Notes: generated by a model not told the origin, from the sequence alone. A stretch of 64,000 bases of DNA from an uncultured Opitutia bacterium (GCA_903855995.1 CAIOAN010000008.1:372001-436000), one strand, 5' to 3'. Counted from the first letter of the stretch, positions 41,998 through 51,372 are shown. A program made the numbers and translations.

Positions 41998-43929
41998 CTA
42001 TTTCTTGGCGGGCGGGACCGCGATATCATCTCCGGCCGTCGCAGGCGGCGGAGCGGGCGTCGCTTCGGAAACCTTGCCGACCGCGCCTTCAGCCACGGAC
42101 TTCGCGAGCCGCTTCACCGCCGCACCGCAAGCGGGCGAGGCTGGGTTGAGGTCCTGCGCCGAGAGCCAGGCGGTCAAGGCCGCCGCTTCGGCGCCGTCCT
42201 TCTCAAGCTTCTCCGCCATACCGATCAACTGGGCGTAATTAGCGACGAGCGGCGCGATGTCCGAGCGGGTCTTGGCGAGCACGAGGTCATCGGACTCGGT
42301 CTTATAAGTCTCCACGATGACATCCCAGGCCAGATAGGGATTGTTCTGCGACGCCAGCACGGAAGCTTTCTGAATGTTCGCATCCAGTTCACCCACGCGA
42401 TTGACCACCTTGCGAAGCTTCTCAGAGCGCTCCTTGTCCTGGGCGAGCGCCAGGGCGAACTCCAACTTCTTATTATAGATTTCACGCCACTTGGCTTCGG
42501 TCACCATCCGATCGAATTCGGGCACCTTCTGGGCGAGCGTATCCTGGCGGCTGACCACCTGATCGGCGAACAACTTCACCCCCGGATTCTGCGGCCAGAT
42601 CTTCGTCGCACGCTCCAAGGCCGCCTCCGCCTTGGTCGTATCGCCGGTCAAGGCAGCGGATTTGGCGGACAGCAGGGACATGTTGGAGGCGTTGATCGCG
42701 TTATTCACCTTGGAGAGAATCGCGGCGCCCGGGAAATCACGGGCGCGGCCGCGCACCTTGTTCACATAGCCTTCGACATTGGCGAGATCATGCTCGTCGC
42801 CGAGGCGCTGCAATTCCCGGAGATCCTTCCAGAGCTCCAGCATCTCGCGCTTCTTGTCCTGCGGGTAGGACATGACGACGGGCTCGAATTCACCGAGGAA
42901 GAAGGTCTCCTGCAGGCGCTCGAAGGCGGAATAAAGCTCACCTTGCTTCACCAAGTCGTCGACCGTCAGCATGCCCTTGGAGACATCCTTCATCGCTTCG
43001 CGCGAAAGCATGTCGAACGACTCGAGCGTCGGGACGAAGTCAGAGATCGGGAAGAACTCTTTCACTTCCTTGGCGCCGACCACGATATTCTGGCCGCTCC
43101 CCTTGAAGAGCACGCGATAGAAGGCGCTCGTGATTATCGAGTGGCGGTAGCGGCGGGCCATCAGGAACGCCACCATCTGGGACTGGAATTCAATCTTCGT
43201 CTTGAGCCCGAGGGCCGTCATCTCGGCGTTCTTAGCAAGGATTTCGGCCTGCGTGCGGGCCTCGTCCTTCACCTTGAATGCCAACTCCGTCGTGCCACTG
43301 GAAGCCTTGCCGAGTGGCTTGGCTTTTGAGGCCGCCTGAGAGCGCGCGTCGTTGGCCTCTTCAATCATGTCAGCCCGATTCACAATGATACCTTCCTGGT
43401 GCTTGCGCAGGGTTTCGAGATTGTTCTTGGTGACCTCGATCTGCCGAAACTCGGTCTTCATGGACCAGACTTTCTGGACCTGGGTTGCGATGGTGAGGCA
43501 ATTGCTCGCGTCGACGTCGAACTCGGCGGCCTTAAACAGCAGGTTGAAAGCCTCCTGCTGGTTGCGGTAATAATTTTCCTGCGTGATATTAGCCGGCGAG
43601 AGCAGCTGCTGGATTTGATCCAACATGGCGATATAGCGCTTCAGATCGCCGGTGTCGGCTGGCGAGGCCAGGTAACGTTCAAAACGGGCCCGGACGGCCC
43701 GGGAATTACCGAGATTCATCGTCGTGCCCTTCCATTGCATCGTGCCGTTCTCGACATCGACCGAGTCGCTATTGACGTTAAAAATGCGGTCCGCACCCCC
43801 TTCGGCCGAGGAGCTCTTGTAGTCGCCGCCTCCGCCGCCGGAGACCGCGGCGCCTGGAGGCGGGGCCTGGGCGATGCCGAGCACCGTCATAGCACACCAA
43901 CCAAAACAACTGAGGAATGTGTTACGCAT
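41998..43929 (-). CDS. Secreted hypothetical protein, 643 aa, helical
   Basis: Not recognised. It has a signal peptide (MRNTFLSCFGWCAMTVLGIAQA) and then a short Gly/Ser/Pro stretch (SGGGGGDYKSSSAEGG). A small N-terminal part resembles a beta turn region (DSVDVENGTMQWKGTTMNL). After about residue 70 it is mostly long charged helices (MLDQIQQLLSPANITQENY; KTEFRQIEVTKNNLETLRKH; AEKLEKDGAEAAALTAWLS), with TPR-like pairs such as AEAALERATKIWPQNPGVKLF near residue 440. The C-terminal end is Pro/Ala-rich. It is likely periplasmic or cell-surface. It is preceded, 9 bp away, by a gene for a small membrane-anchored protein, so the two probably work together. Confidence 0.7.
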   Translation of the reverse strand: MRNTFLSCFGWCAMTVLGIAQAPPPGAAVSGGGGGDYKSSSAEGGADRIFNVNSDSVDVENGTMQWKGTTMNLGNSRAVRARFERYLASPADTGDLKRYIAMLDQIQQLLSPANITQENYYRNQQEAFNLLFKAAEFDVDASNCLTIATQVQKVWSMKTEFRQIEVTKNNLETLRKHQEGIIVNRADMIEEANDARSQAASKAKPLGKASSGTTELAFKVKDEARTQAEILAKNAEMTALGLKTKIEFQSQMVAFLMARRYRHSIITSAFYRVLFKGSGQNIVVGAKEVKEFFPISDFVPTLESFDMLSREAMKDVSKGMLTVDDLVKQGELYSAFERLQETFFLGEFEPVVMSYPQDKKREMLELWKDLRELQRLGDEHDLANVEGYVNKVRGRARDFPGAAILSKVNNAINASNMSLLSAKSAALTGDTTKAEAALERATKIWPQNPGVKLFADQVVSRQDTLAQKVPEFDRMVTEAKWREIYNKKLEFALALAQDKERSEKLRKVVNRVGELDANIQKASVLASQNNPYLAWDVIVETYKTESDDLVLAKTRSDIAPLVANYAQLIGMAEKLEKDGAEAAALTAWLSAQDLNPASPACGAAVKRLAKSVAEGAVGKVSEATPAPPPATAGDDIAVPPAKK

Positions 43930-43938
43930 TTCGGTAAA

Positions 43939-44334
43939 TCAGAAGCGCTCGAGGCTTTCGACGACGAGCAGGTCGCGGTTGACGCGCAGCTTGCACTTGA
44001 AGCGCTGGCCGACCTCAAAAGTATCGCCGGCGGAGACCGGGACAAAAATTGGGATACGCCCGGAAGTGCGGGAGGAATCCTTCTCGATGGGCTTCACGGC
44101 GAGCACCCGGCCGCGCCCTTCGACGAAGGAGAGTTGCTGCTCGATCTGACAATCCAGTCGATAGGCGTTCCCCTGCAGCGTCGCCCAGTCTTTACGGTAA
44201 GCCGTGGGGTCAAAACGGGTGAGGTTGCCAAAGTCGCCGCCACCGCCCATGCGGGGCACCACGATGGCAACCAGGATGACAATCACCACAACGGGGATGC
44301 CGAGGGCGAAAAAGAGGGGGTTAATCTTGGACAT
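43939..44334 (-). CDS. Small membrane-anchored hypothetical protein
   Basis: 131 residues. One N-terminal membrane helix (PLFFALGIPVVVIVILVAIVV) is followed by a Gly-rich link (PRMGGGGDFG) and a periplasmic domain (FDPTAYRKDWATLQGNAYRLD, GRIPIFVPVSAGDTFEVGQRFKC, RVNRDLLVVESLERF) that looks beta-rich. It has two cysteines. No known family. It sits 9 bp upstream of the 643-residue secreted protein on the same strand; the pair may form one envelope complex. A 127-bp gap separates it from the ABCG-type transporter upstream. Confidence 0.65.
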   Translation of the reverse strand: MSKINPLFFALGIPVVVIVILVAIVVPRMGGGGDFGNLTRFDPTAYRKDWATLQGNAYRLDCQIEQQLSFVEGRGRVLAVKPIEKDSSRTSGRIPIFVPVSAGDTFEVGQRFKCKLRVNRDLLVVESLERF

Positions 44335-44461
44335 GAAAGGGGCGGGGCTGGCCTACACTCTTAAGCGTAACCAACTTAAGCATTAGTTCCAGCGATTTTC
44401 CTTATAAGTCAAGGCCGTCACGAACTGAGGGCTTAACCTCAACGGCCCTCACACCCCCTGC

Positions 44462-46183
44462 TTAACTCCAGCGTTTCTGCTGACAGCCAAAAACCACTAG
44501 GCAGACCCCAAGGAGGCCTTGAACCAGCAAGACGGTCAGGCCCAGCGCGGTACTGGCTACGTAGGCGTTCTGGTTAGGCATGCTCGCCGTATAGGCATCG
44601 TAGAGCGACTGACCCATCATCGACTTCATATAACCCGACCAGCCCCAGTAGGAATTGATGAAAGGCCGGCAGACCCAAGTGAGTGCGGCGGGCAAGGCAA
44701 GCACGACGCCGGACAGCGGAAGTTGGAAGCCGACGAGGTAGATGGAAAGCAACGAGGACTTCTCTGGCGAGGTCAGCATCGCGGAAAAGCCCAGGCAGAC
44801 CACGGACATCGAAACACAGCTGGCAGCCAGAATCGCCAGTTGCTCGGTCCACGGCCCGGGGAAACCGCAGATAAGTTTCACGAAGAGACACATCCAGAGA
44901 CCCTGAAAGATCGCGATCAGCGAGACGAAGGTGATCTTGGAAAAAGCATAGGACCACGGGCGAAGGCCCGTCATGCGCTCCTTCTCGTAGAGCACGCGCT
45001 CGGCGGAGATTTCGCGACCGCCGTTATTCGCCCCCATTAAGGTGAGCAGGATCACCTGGAACATGACCAGACCGGCGGCCAACCCTGCAATCTGCGCGTT
45101 CGACATCTGTACCTTGAGCGCCTGCGCCACCTCCTCCATCGAGGCCGTGTTGCGATCCATGGGGATTTTCAAGACGTTCCACTCCGCATCGAGATTGAAA
45201 ATAATCACCAGCAACGGGAAGCCGAAGGTGATTGCCAAGGTCAGTCCGAGGTAACCGGTGTCGCGGAAAAACAGCTTCAACCGACGTGATAGCAGCGTGA
45301 TAAACTGCGAGACGCCATCGGGCACGACAGGGTCGGGCAACGGTTCGATTTCGGCGGTGGCGCCGACTTTGACCAAGGCGGCCTCATAAGATTCCGGATG
45401 CTCAGCTTGATGAATCGCCCAGCGATCCCGCCACGTCGCGAGGTCCGAAGCATTTAGCACCTCGTATAAACGGAGCCCGTCTGGAATGCCGAAATAACCC
45501 AGCAATTCGGCCGGAGAGCCCTGAAACACGACGTCGCCCTGATAGACCACGGTGACCCAGTCGAACTGGTTCAACTTACCGAGATTATGAATAATACAGA
45601 CGAAGCTCTTGCCGTTGGTTTCAGCGAGATTACGCAAGAGGGCGAGGATTTGATCTTCGGACTGTGGGTCCAGCCCGGAGGTGACCTCGTCGCAGACCAT
45701 GCAAGGCGGATCCAGAGTCAGCTCCAGGCCGAGCGAGAGTCGGCGGAGCTGGCCGCCGGAAAGAGCGGACACCCGCTTGTCGCGATGGGGAGCCATCCCC
45801 GTCACGCCCAGCACCGCTTCCAGGCGGCGACTGCGTTCGCCAGCGTCCGGCACGGCGAGTTTCAGCGCATACTCCAAAGATTCTGCCACCGTCAACTGAG
45901 GCTGGGCCGCGGTGAACTGCGGGGCGAAACCGACCTTCCCGACCAGATCCTCCGTGCACGTGATGCGCTGACCGGCGAGGGAGGCTTCCCCCGTCGAAGG
46001 CAGGATACCGAGAATAGCCTTCATCAACGTCGTCTTGCCGCACCCTGAGGGGCCGATGACAGCGTTCAAACCGCGCGGCAGGAAACGAGCACTCGCGCCA
46101 TCTAGGATGACCGGGCCATCGGCCCCGGCTTGGACAGTGAGGTTTTGGCAGCTCAGCATTGGTTGTAATCTTGCTTCGGCCAT
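44462..46183 (-). CDS. ABCG/White-type ABC transporter (ATPase + permease in one chain)
   Basis: 573 residues. The N-terminal NBD has Walker A AVIGPSGCGKTTLMKAILG, the Q-loop FAPQFTAAQPQLTVAESLEYAL, signature LSGGQLRRLSLGLEL and Walker B MVCDEVTSGLDPQSE, typical of the ABCG subfamily. The C-terminal half has about six membrane helices (GYLGLTLAITFGFPLLVIIF; LAAGLVMFQVILLTLMGAN; QLAILAASCVSMSVVCLGFS; LVLALPAALTWVCRPF). The order NBD-TMD and the SGL motif match the White family. The substrate is unknown. Start at 46183 or the in-frame 46159 (MLSCQNLTVQ). It is divergent from the 229-residue secreted-protein gene, with only 23 bp between the starts. Confidence 0.82.
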   Translation of the reverse strand: MAEARLQPMLSCQNLTVQAGADGPVILDGASARFLPRGLNAVIGPSGCGKTTLMKAILGILPSTGEASLAGQRITCTEDLVGKVGFAPQFTAAQPQLTVAESLEYALKLAVPDAGERSRRLEAVLGVTGMAPHRDKRVSALSGGQLRRLSLGLELTLDPPCMVCDEVTSGLDPQSEDQILALLRNLAETNGKSFVCIIHNLGKLNQFDWVTVVYQGDVVFQGSPAELLGYFGIPDGLRLYEVLNASDLATWRDRWAIHQAEHPESYEAALVKVGATAEIEPLPDPVVPDGVSQFITLLSRRLKLFFRDTGYLGLTLAITFGFPLLVIIFNLDAEWNVLKIPMDRNTASMEEVAQALKVQMSNAQIAGLAAGLVMFQVILLTLMGANNGGREISAERVLYEKERMTGLRPWSYAFSKITFVSLIAIFQGLWMCLFVKLICGFPGPWTEQLAILAASCVSMSVVCLGFSAMLTSPEKSSLLSIYLVGFQLPLSGVVLALPAALTWVCRPFINSYWGWSGYMKSMMGQSLYDAYTASMPNQNAYVASTALGLTVLLVQGLLGVCLVVFGCQQKRWS

Positions 46184-46206
46184 CCCGTGCGTAAAGGATT
46201 AATGCC

Positions 46207-46896
46207 ATGAGCCCCCAAGCCCTCGTCTTCGCTGCCCTCGCGTTCGCCGGCCTCAGCGCCGACGCCCTCGCCTTCAAGGTCACCCGCAACACGACGACGA
46301 TCAACAACCCCCGGATCTTCGGCATCGAAGTCAAGGGCACCGACCTCTCCTTCTACGGCAACTCCGACAAAATCGAGTCCATCTCCTTCCAGGATTACAT
46401 CATCTACAGCAAGGAATACCCCAACGGATCGATCATGGTGAGCGAGCTCGTAATCGACATGGAAGGCTCGGCCCAGCAACTCCGTATCTACTCTGCCCGC
46501 CCCCCGGGCTCAGCCGATGTGGCCGACCGCAGTAACCGCGCCTTAGTCGCCAATTCCGAAAACCGTGGCCTCGACCCTTCCACGGCGAGCAAACTCCCCA
46601 TCCCCGGCCCCCTCGCCGCCATCGAAAGCAAGTTGTCCAACATGCATAAGAGCACGACCGCCGGCCTGGTGGTAAAAAACTACCCCAGCACGACCCATGC
46701 GAAGACCATCGAAATGGTCGTTAGTTCAAAGGACGAACTCATGGCCTTCTACGGAACGATCAAGAAACTGATGTGCTCACTCCCGGCCACTGTCACGGAC
46801 GGCTCGGCCGCGCCGACAGGTACGGCAACGGCGGCAGGTACCACCAGTACGATTACCATCAGTAAGATTGGTGGCTGCCTGTTCACCTTGGAATAA
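46207..46896 (+). CDS. Secreted hypothetical protein, 229 aa
   Basis: Not recognised. A signal peptide (MSPQALVFAALAFAGLSADALA) precedes a beta-rich domain (FKVTRNTTTINNPRIFGIEV, LSFYGNSDKIESISFQDYII), then a Ser/Ala-rich region (GLDPSTASKLPIPGPLAAIE), a helix (AIESKLSNMHKSTTAG) and a Thr/Ala/Gly-rich C-terminal end. AAAGGA eight bases before the ATG is one of the few Shine-Dalgarno sites in this window. It may be secreted and could be cargo or partner of the ABCG-type transporter it diverges from, but that is a guess. Confidence 0.6.
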   Translation: MSPQALVFAALAFAGLSADALAFKVTRNTTTINNPRIFGIEVKGTDLSFYGNSDKIESISFQDYIIYSKEYPNGSIMVSELVIDMEGSAQQLRIYSARPPGSADVADRSNRALVANSENRGLDPSTASKLPIPGPLAAIESKLSNMHKSTTAGLVVKNYPSTTHAKTIEMVVSSKDELMAFYGTIKKLMCSLPATVTDGSAAPTGTATAAGTTSTITISKIGGCLFTLE

Positions 46897-47012
46897 GCCC
46901 TCTCCCGATACGGAGAGCCCGTAAAATCGGGCAAATCAGGCCACCCCGCCCCTGGATGCCAAGTCCGGCTTGACCGTGGCACACGGCTGGGCTTGTGTCC
47001 GCCTTTACTCCC

Positions 47013-47576
47013 ATGGCCTCCCTCCCCGTCAACCGTATCAAGAAGAAGAACATCATGAGCTACAATGGTGAGCTCTGCATCGTTCTGGAGTGCCTCGTGC
47101 GCACCCCACCGAACAACGCCTCCTACGTCCAGATGGAACTCCGCTCCATCAAGACCGGCGCCAAGATCCCGGTCCGCTGCGGCATCGGAGTCAGCTTCGA
47201 CGTCTTCGACAATAGCACCAAGTCCTTGGAAATGTCCTACGAAGCCGATGGCAGCTACGTGTTCGTCGACACCAACACCAACGAGGAATACTACATCTCG
47301 GCCGCCTCCCTGGCCGACTCCAAGGAGTTCCTGATCTCGGGCACCTCCTACATGGTCCTCTTCGTGGAAGACAAGCCCATCACGGTCGACCTCCCCCCTT
47401 CCGTCATCGTCGAAGTCCTCGAAGCCCCGCCCGCCGTCAAGGGCGACACCGCCGGCAACGTCCAGAAGACGGTGACCTGCGAGAACGGCCTTCAGGTCAA
47501 CGTCCCGCTCTTCATCAAGCAGGGCGAGAAGATCAAGGTCAGCACCGAGAACAAGGAATACCTCGGCCGCGCCTAA
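47013..47576 (+). CDS. efp: Elongation factor P with atypical loop
   Basis: 187 residues from ATG 47013 (a GTG at 46995 is the alternative). The three EF-P domains are clear: SLPVNRIKKKNIMSYNGELC, ELRSIKTGAKIPVRCGIGV, FVDTNTNEEYYISAASLA, and the closing VKGDTAGNVQKTVTCENGLQVNVPLFIKQGEKI. The loop between strands 3 and 4 that enters the peptidyl-transferase centre normally reads PGKG, with a Lys or, in other clades, an Arg at its tip. Here it is RTPPNNAS (about 30-37), with no Lys or Arg at the tip. EF-P rescues stalling at polyproline. The gene ends in a strong terminator. Confidence 0.93.
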   Translation: MASLPVNRIKKKNIMSYNGELCIVLECLVRTPPNNASYVQMELRSIKTGAKIPVRCGIGVSFDVFDNSTKSLEMSYEADGSYVFVDTNTNEEYYISAASLADSKEFLISGTSYMVLFVEDKPITVDLPPSVIVEVLEAPPAVKGDTAGNVQKTVTCENGLQVNVPLFIKQGEKIKVSTENKEYLGRA

Positions 47577-47600
47577 ACCCCGGCCGACCGCCGACCCGAC

Positions 47601-47629
47601 GAACCCCGGACCTCCGGGGTTCTTTCTTT
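47601..47629 (+). terminator. Rho-independent terminator of efp
   Basis: A nine-pair perfect stem GAACCCCGG / CCGGGGTTC with a four-base loop is followed by TTTCTTTGG. It lies 24 bp beyond the efp stop and precedes the minus-strand tRNA. Confidence 0.8.
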
Positions 47630-47668
47630 GGTCCATTCGGCCGAAGGCCGCCCCGGCCAAGGAGTGCG

Positions 47669-47739
47669 TAGACCCGCAGGGATTCGAACCCCGACAAAGT
47701 GAACCAAAATCACTTGTGCTACCGTTACACCACGGGTCT
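47669..47739 (-). tRNA. tRNA-Gln (anticodon UUG)
   Basis: On the minus strand the sequence folds as a full cloverleaf: acceptor stem AGACCCG / CGGGTCT, D-arm around TGTAACGGTAGCA, anticodon stem AGTGA / TCACT enclosing TTTTGGT (anticodon TTG, reading CAA), and the T-arm with GTTCGAATC. The discriminator base is A, not the G seen in enterobacterial tRNA-Gln, and CCA is not encoded (next bases CGC). Confidence 0.93.
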
Positions 47740-47831
47740 GCGCACCCCGACTGAAGAGCGACTCGCAGGTCGGAGTCAAGCGAGACCAAGGCGGGGTTGA
47801 CGCTGGGGAGTCTTCGGCTCATTTCCCCTGT

Positions 47832-48566
47832 ATGCCCGCCACCACCGCCAAGAAGCCGAAGTACCGTCGTATCGTGCTGAAAATCAGCGGCGAAGCGCTG
47901 CGCAACGACGCGACGGGCGAAGCGATTGACAGCAAGGTCCTTGACCGCCTCGCGGAAGAGCTCCGCTCAATCCAGAAAATCGGCGCGCAAGTCGCGGTCG
48001 TCGTCGGCGGCGGCAACATCTTCCGCGGCCTCGCGGGCGCCCGGGCCAACGGCACGGATCGCACGACGGGCGACAACATGGGTATGCTGGCCACGGTCAT
48101 CAACGGCCTCGCACTCATGGATCGCCTCGAAAAGGCCGGCCTGGAATGCCGCGTGATGACCGCCATCCCGATGGACCGCATCGCCGAACCGTTCATCCAA
48201 CGCCGCGCCACCCGCCACCTCGAACGCGGACGCATCGTGATCTTCGTCGCCGGCACGGGCAACCCGTATTGCACCACCGACTACGCCGCCGCCCTGCGGG
48301 CCAATGAAATCGGTGCCGACGCGATCCTTAAGGCCACCAAGGTCGACGGCGTCTACGACAAGGACCCGATGAAGCACAAGGACGCCAAACGCTACAAGCG
48401 GGTATCACACGCCGAAGCCCTCCAGAAGCGCCTCGGCGTGATGGATGCCGAAGCCTTTTCGCTCTGCGAAGCTAACAAGCTGCCGATTATCGTGTTCTCG
48501 ATGTCCGACAACGGCGCGGTGAAGAAAGCCGTACTTGGTCAGCCCATCGGCACGCTCGTCGCCTAA
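47832..48566 (+). CDS. pyrH: UMP kinase
   Basis: 244 residues. The amino-acid-kinase fold shows RRIVLKISGEALRND, VAVVVGGGNIFRGLAGA, RTTGDNMGMLATVINGLALMD, RIVIFVAGTGNPYCTTDYAAAL and KATKVDGVYDKDPMKHKDAKRY. It makes UDP from UMP. The order pyrH-frr is the usual one in bacteria, though tsf and rpsB, often in the same cluster, are 33 kb away here. The start ATG has the pyrimidine-rich leader CATTTCCCCTGT and no Shine-Dalgarno. Confidence 0.97.
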   Translation: MPATTAKKPKYRRIVLKISGEALRNDATGEAIDSKVLDRLAEELRSIQKIGAQVAVVVGGGNIFRGLAGARANGTDRTTGDNMGMLATVINGLALMDRLEKAGLECRVMTAIPMDRIAEPFIQRRATRHLERGRIVIFVAGTGNPYCTTDYAAALRANEIGADAILKATKVDGVYDKDPMKHKDAKRYKRVSHAEALQKRLGVMDAEAFSLCEANKLPIIVFSMSDNGAVKKAVLGQPIGTLVA

Positions 48567-48598
48567 TTTTCCTATAACACCCCACCCCCACGCATTCC

Positions 48599-49165
48599 AT
48601 GGACATCAAGAAAATCATCGCCGACGGCGGCAACGCTATGAAGAAGGCCGTCGAACACACCCAGCACGAATTCGCGACACTCCACACGGGCAAGGCCTCG
48701 CCCGGCATGATCGAAAACATCCAAGTCCACGTGGAATCCTACGGCATGACGCAGCGCCTGAAGGACATGGCGGCCATCACGACTCCCGACGCTCAGACCA
48801 TTGTGGTCCAGCCTTTCGACAAGGCCGTCATGGACGATATCCGCAAGGCCATCCAGGCCGCCAATGTGGGCATCAATCCCGTCCCGCAGGGCAACTTCAT
48901 GCGCTGCCCGGTCCCTTCCCTCTCCGGCGAACGGCGCCTTGAGCTCGCCAAGCGCGCCACCCAGATGGCCGAAGAAGGTAAGGTACGCGTGCGCAACGCC
49001 CGCCGCGATGCCCTCGAAACCCTGAAGAAGGGCAACAAGGAAAAGGTCGTCACCGACGACGATCTGAAGCGCTCTGAGAAAGAAATCCAGACGCACACCG
49101 ACAACTTCACCAAAGAGATCGAGAAGCATCTCAAGGCGAAGGAATCCGACCTGACCGGCAACTAA
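48599..49165 (+). CDS. frr: Ribosome recycling factor
   Basis: 188 residues. It starts MDIKKIIADGGNAMKKAVEHTQHEFATLHTGKASPGMI, then VHVESYGMTQRLKDMAAITTPDAQTIVVQPFD, INPVPQGNFMRCPVPSLSGERRLELAK (the canonical IRVPIPPLTEERR region) and ends with a long helix (KEIQTHTDNFTKEIEKHLKAKESDL). With EF-G it splits post-termination ribosomes. It lies 32 bp after pyrH. The start has no Shine-Dalgarno (CCCCACGCATTCC). Confidence 0.97.
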   Translation: MDIKKIIADGGNAMKKAVEHTQHEFATLHTGKASPGMIENIQVHVESYGMTQRLKDMAAITTPDAQTIVVQPFDKAVMDDIRKAIQAANVGINPVPQGNFMRCPVPSLSGERRLELAKRATQMAEEGKVRVRNARRDALETLKKGNKEKVVTDDDLKRSEKEIQTHTDNFTKEIEKHLKAKESDLTGN

Positions 49166-49235
49166 GCCCACCCCGGCGACACCTGACGGCGCTCCGCATT
49201 GGAACGCCGCCCTCCGCCGCCGACTTTTTATTTCC

Positions 49236-50447
49236 ATGAATATTCACGAATACCAAGCCAAAGAACTGTTCGCTCAGTTCGGCGTCGCCGTGCCCAAGGG
49301 CGTGGCGGTCAAATCCGCCGCCGAATTCGAAGGCGCTCTCGCCAAGATCGATACCGCCGGTGGCATCATGGTGAAATCCCAGATTCACGCGGGCGGCCGC
49401 GGCAAGGGCACCTTCACCGATGGCTTTAAAGGCGGCGTAAAGTTCTCGCCGACCAAGGAAAAGGCGCTCGAAAACGCCACGGCCATGCTCGGCAACACCC
49501 TCGTGACCGCCCAGACGGGCGCCGAAGGCCGCAAGGTCCAGACCATTTATTTCACCGAAGCCGCCAATCTCGGCAAACGCCCCGATGGCCGTGATGACGA
49601 GTACTACCTCGCCATCCTCCTCGACCGCGCAACTTCCTGCCCGGTCATCGTCGCCTCGACCGAAGGTGGCATGGAAATCGAGCACGTCGCCCACCACACG
49701 CCCGAGAAGATTTTCAAGGTACACGTCGACCCCGCTGTCGGCCTCCAGGCCTTCCAAGCTCGCCAGATCGCCTTCTCGCTCGGCTTCTCCGGCGACCTCT
49801 TCAAACAGTGCGTTACGCTCGTCACTAAGCTCTATCAGTTCTACTGGGACAAGGATTGTGCGATGGTCGAAGTGAACCCGCTCTTGGTCACGAAGGAAGG
49901 CAAGCTCCTCGCCCTCGACGCCAAGGTCTCGTTCGATGACAACGCCCTCTTCCGTCACCCTGACGTAGTCGCCCTGCGCGACCTCAACGAAGAAGATGCC
50001 AAGGAGATCGAAGCCTCGAAGTTCGGACTCTCCTACATCGCCCTCGACGGCAACATCGCCTGCCTCGTCAACGGCGCCGGCCTCGCGATGTCCACGATGG
50101 ATATCATCCAGCACTTCGGCGGTAGCCCGGCCAACTTCCTCGATGTCGGCGGCGGCGCCACGAAGGACCAGGTGACGGCGGCTTTCAAGATCATCCTGGG
50201 CGATGCCAACGTGAAGGGCATCCTAGTGAACATCTTCGGTGGTATCATGGACTGTAACGTGATCGCCACAGGCATCATCGAAGCGGTCAAGGAAACCGGC
50301 CTCAAACTCCCCCTCGTGGTGCGACTCGAAGGCAATAACGTCGAAGCCGGCAAGGCCACCCTCGCCGCTTCGGGTCTGACGATCGTGTCAGGCGACTCGA
50401 TGGCCGACGCAGCCCAGAAGATCGTGAAGCTGGTCAACAACAAGTAA
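49236..50447 (+). CDS. sucC: Succinyl-CoA synthetase, beta subunit (ADP-forming)
   Basis: 403 residues. The ATP-grasp domain reads [40 protein letters not shown] (phosphate loop), [43 protein letters not shown]; the CoA-ligase part reads [43 protein letters not shown] and [15 protein letters not shown]. It forms a heterotetramer with SucD, turning succinyl-CoA to succinate and ATP in the TCA cycle. sucD follows after 19 bp. The start shows no Shine-Dalgarno (CTTTTTATTTCC). Confidence 0.97.
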   Translation: MNIHEYQAKELFAQFGVAVPKGVAVKSAAEFEGALAKIDTAGGIMVKSQIHAGGRGKGTFTDGFKGGVKFSPTKEKALENATAMLGNTLVTAQTGAEGRKVQTIYFTEAANLGKRPDGRDDEYYLAILLDRATSCPVIVASTEGGMEIEHVAHHTPEKIFKVHVDPAVGLQAFQARQIAFSLGFSGDLFKQCVTLVTKLYQFYWDKDCAMVEVNPLLVTKEGKLLALDAKVSFDDNALFRHPDVVALRDLNEEDAKEIEASKFGLSYIALDGNIACLVNGAGLAMSTMDIIQHFGGSPANFLDVGGGATKDQVTAAFKIILGDANVKGILVNIFGGIMDCNVIATGIIEAVKETGLKLPLVVRLEGNNVEAGKATLAASGLTIVSGDSMADAAQKIVKLVNNK

Positions 50448-50466
50448 TCCCATACCGCACACTCTC

Positions 50467-51372
50467 ATGTCTATTCTCGTTAAAGAAGATACCCGCATCC
50501 TCGTCCAAGGCATCACGGGCGACTTCGGCGCACGCCACGCCCGCCTCTCGCTCGATTACGGCTCCCAAGTCGTCGCCGGCGTCACCCCGGGCAAGGGTGG
50601 CCAAGTCTTCGAACACGCCGGCAAGAAGGTCCCGATCTTCAACACCGTCGCCGAAGCCGCGAAGCAAACCGGCGCCACGGTCTCCGCGATCTTCGTCCCC
50701 CCACCCTTCGCGGCCGATGCCATCCTGGAGTGCTTCGACGCCGACCTCGACCTCGCTGTGGCCATCACGGAAGGCATCCCCGTCCGCGACATGGTCCGTG
50801 CCAAGCGCGCCATGGCCGGCCGCCGCACCCGCCTCATTGGCCCGAACTGCCCTGGCCTCGTGACCCCCGGTCGCGGCGACAAGTCTTCCGGCGGCTGCCG
50901 CATCGGTATCGCCCCTGGCTACATTCATAAGCGCGGTAACGTCGGCGTGGTCTCCCGTTCCGGCACCTTGACCTACGAGGCGGTCTGGCAGCTTACCTGC
51001 CGCGGCAAAGGTCAATCGACCTGCGTCGGCATCGGTGGCGACCCCGTCAACGGCACCTCGCACCTCGACGTCATTAAGCTCTTCAACGACGACCCGGAAA
51101 CCGAAGCCATCATCATGATCGGCGAAATCGGCGGTAACGCTGAAGTCGAAGCCGCTCGCTGGATCAAGGAACACTGCAAGAAGCCCGTCGCGGGTTTCAT
51201 CGCAGGTGCCACCGCTCCAGCTGGTCGTCGCATGGGCCACGCCGGTGCCGTCATCGGCGGCGCTGAAGATACTGCCGCTGCGAAGATTAAGATCTTCCAG
51301 GAATGCGGCATCTCCGTAGCCGTCACTCCCTCTGACATGGCCGACGCCCTGCTACGCATCTGGAAGGGCTGA
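50467..51372 (+). CDS. sucD: Succinyl-CoA synthetase, alpha subunit
   Basis: 301 residues. The start [23 protein letters not shown], the CoA-site [41 protein letters not shown] and [22 protein letters not shown], and the catalytic phosphohistidine in [18 protein letters not shown] (His about 258) are all present. It provides the phosphohistidine intermediate and the CoA site; SucC supplies the nucleotide site. It follows sucC by 19 bp and ends in a strong terminator. Confidence 0.97.
   Translation: MSILVKEDTRILVQGITGDFGARHARLSLDYGSQVVAGVTPGKGGQVFEHAGKKVPIFNTVAEAAKQTGATVSAIFVPPPFAADAILECFDADLDLAVAITEGIPVRDMVRAKRAMAGRRTRLIGPNCPGLVTPGRGDKSSGGCRIGIAPGYIHKRGNVGVVSRSGTLTYEAVWQLTCRGKGQSTCVGIGGDPVNGTSHLDVIKLFNDDPETEAIIMIGEIGGNAEVEAARWIKEHCKKPVAGFIAGATAPAGRRMGHAGAVIGGAEDTAAAKIKIFQECGISVAVTPSDMADALLRIWKG

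Noticed and set aside
46749-47822. 357-aa minus-strand ORF opposite efp
   Set aside because: It reads through the tRNA-Gln gene and the efp terminator, so it cannot be a gene.
49187-49209. GC hairpin between frr and sucC as a terminator
   Set aside because: It has a mismatch in the stem and no T-run directly after it; the nearby Ts belong to the sucC leader.
49131-50114. 327-aa minus-strand ORF opposite sucC
   Set aside because: Antisense shadow with shadow-type composition.
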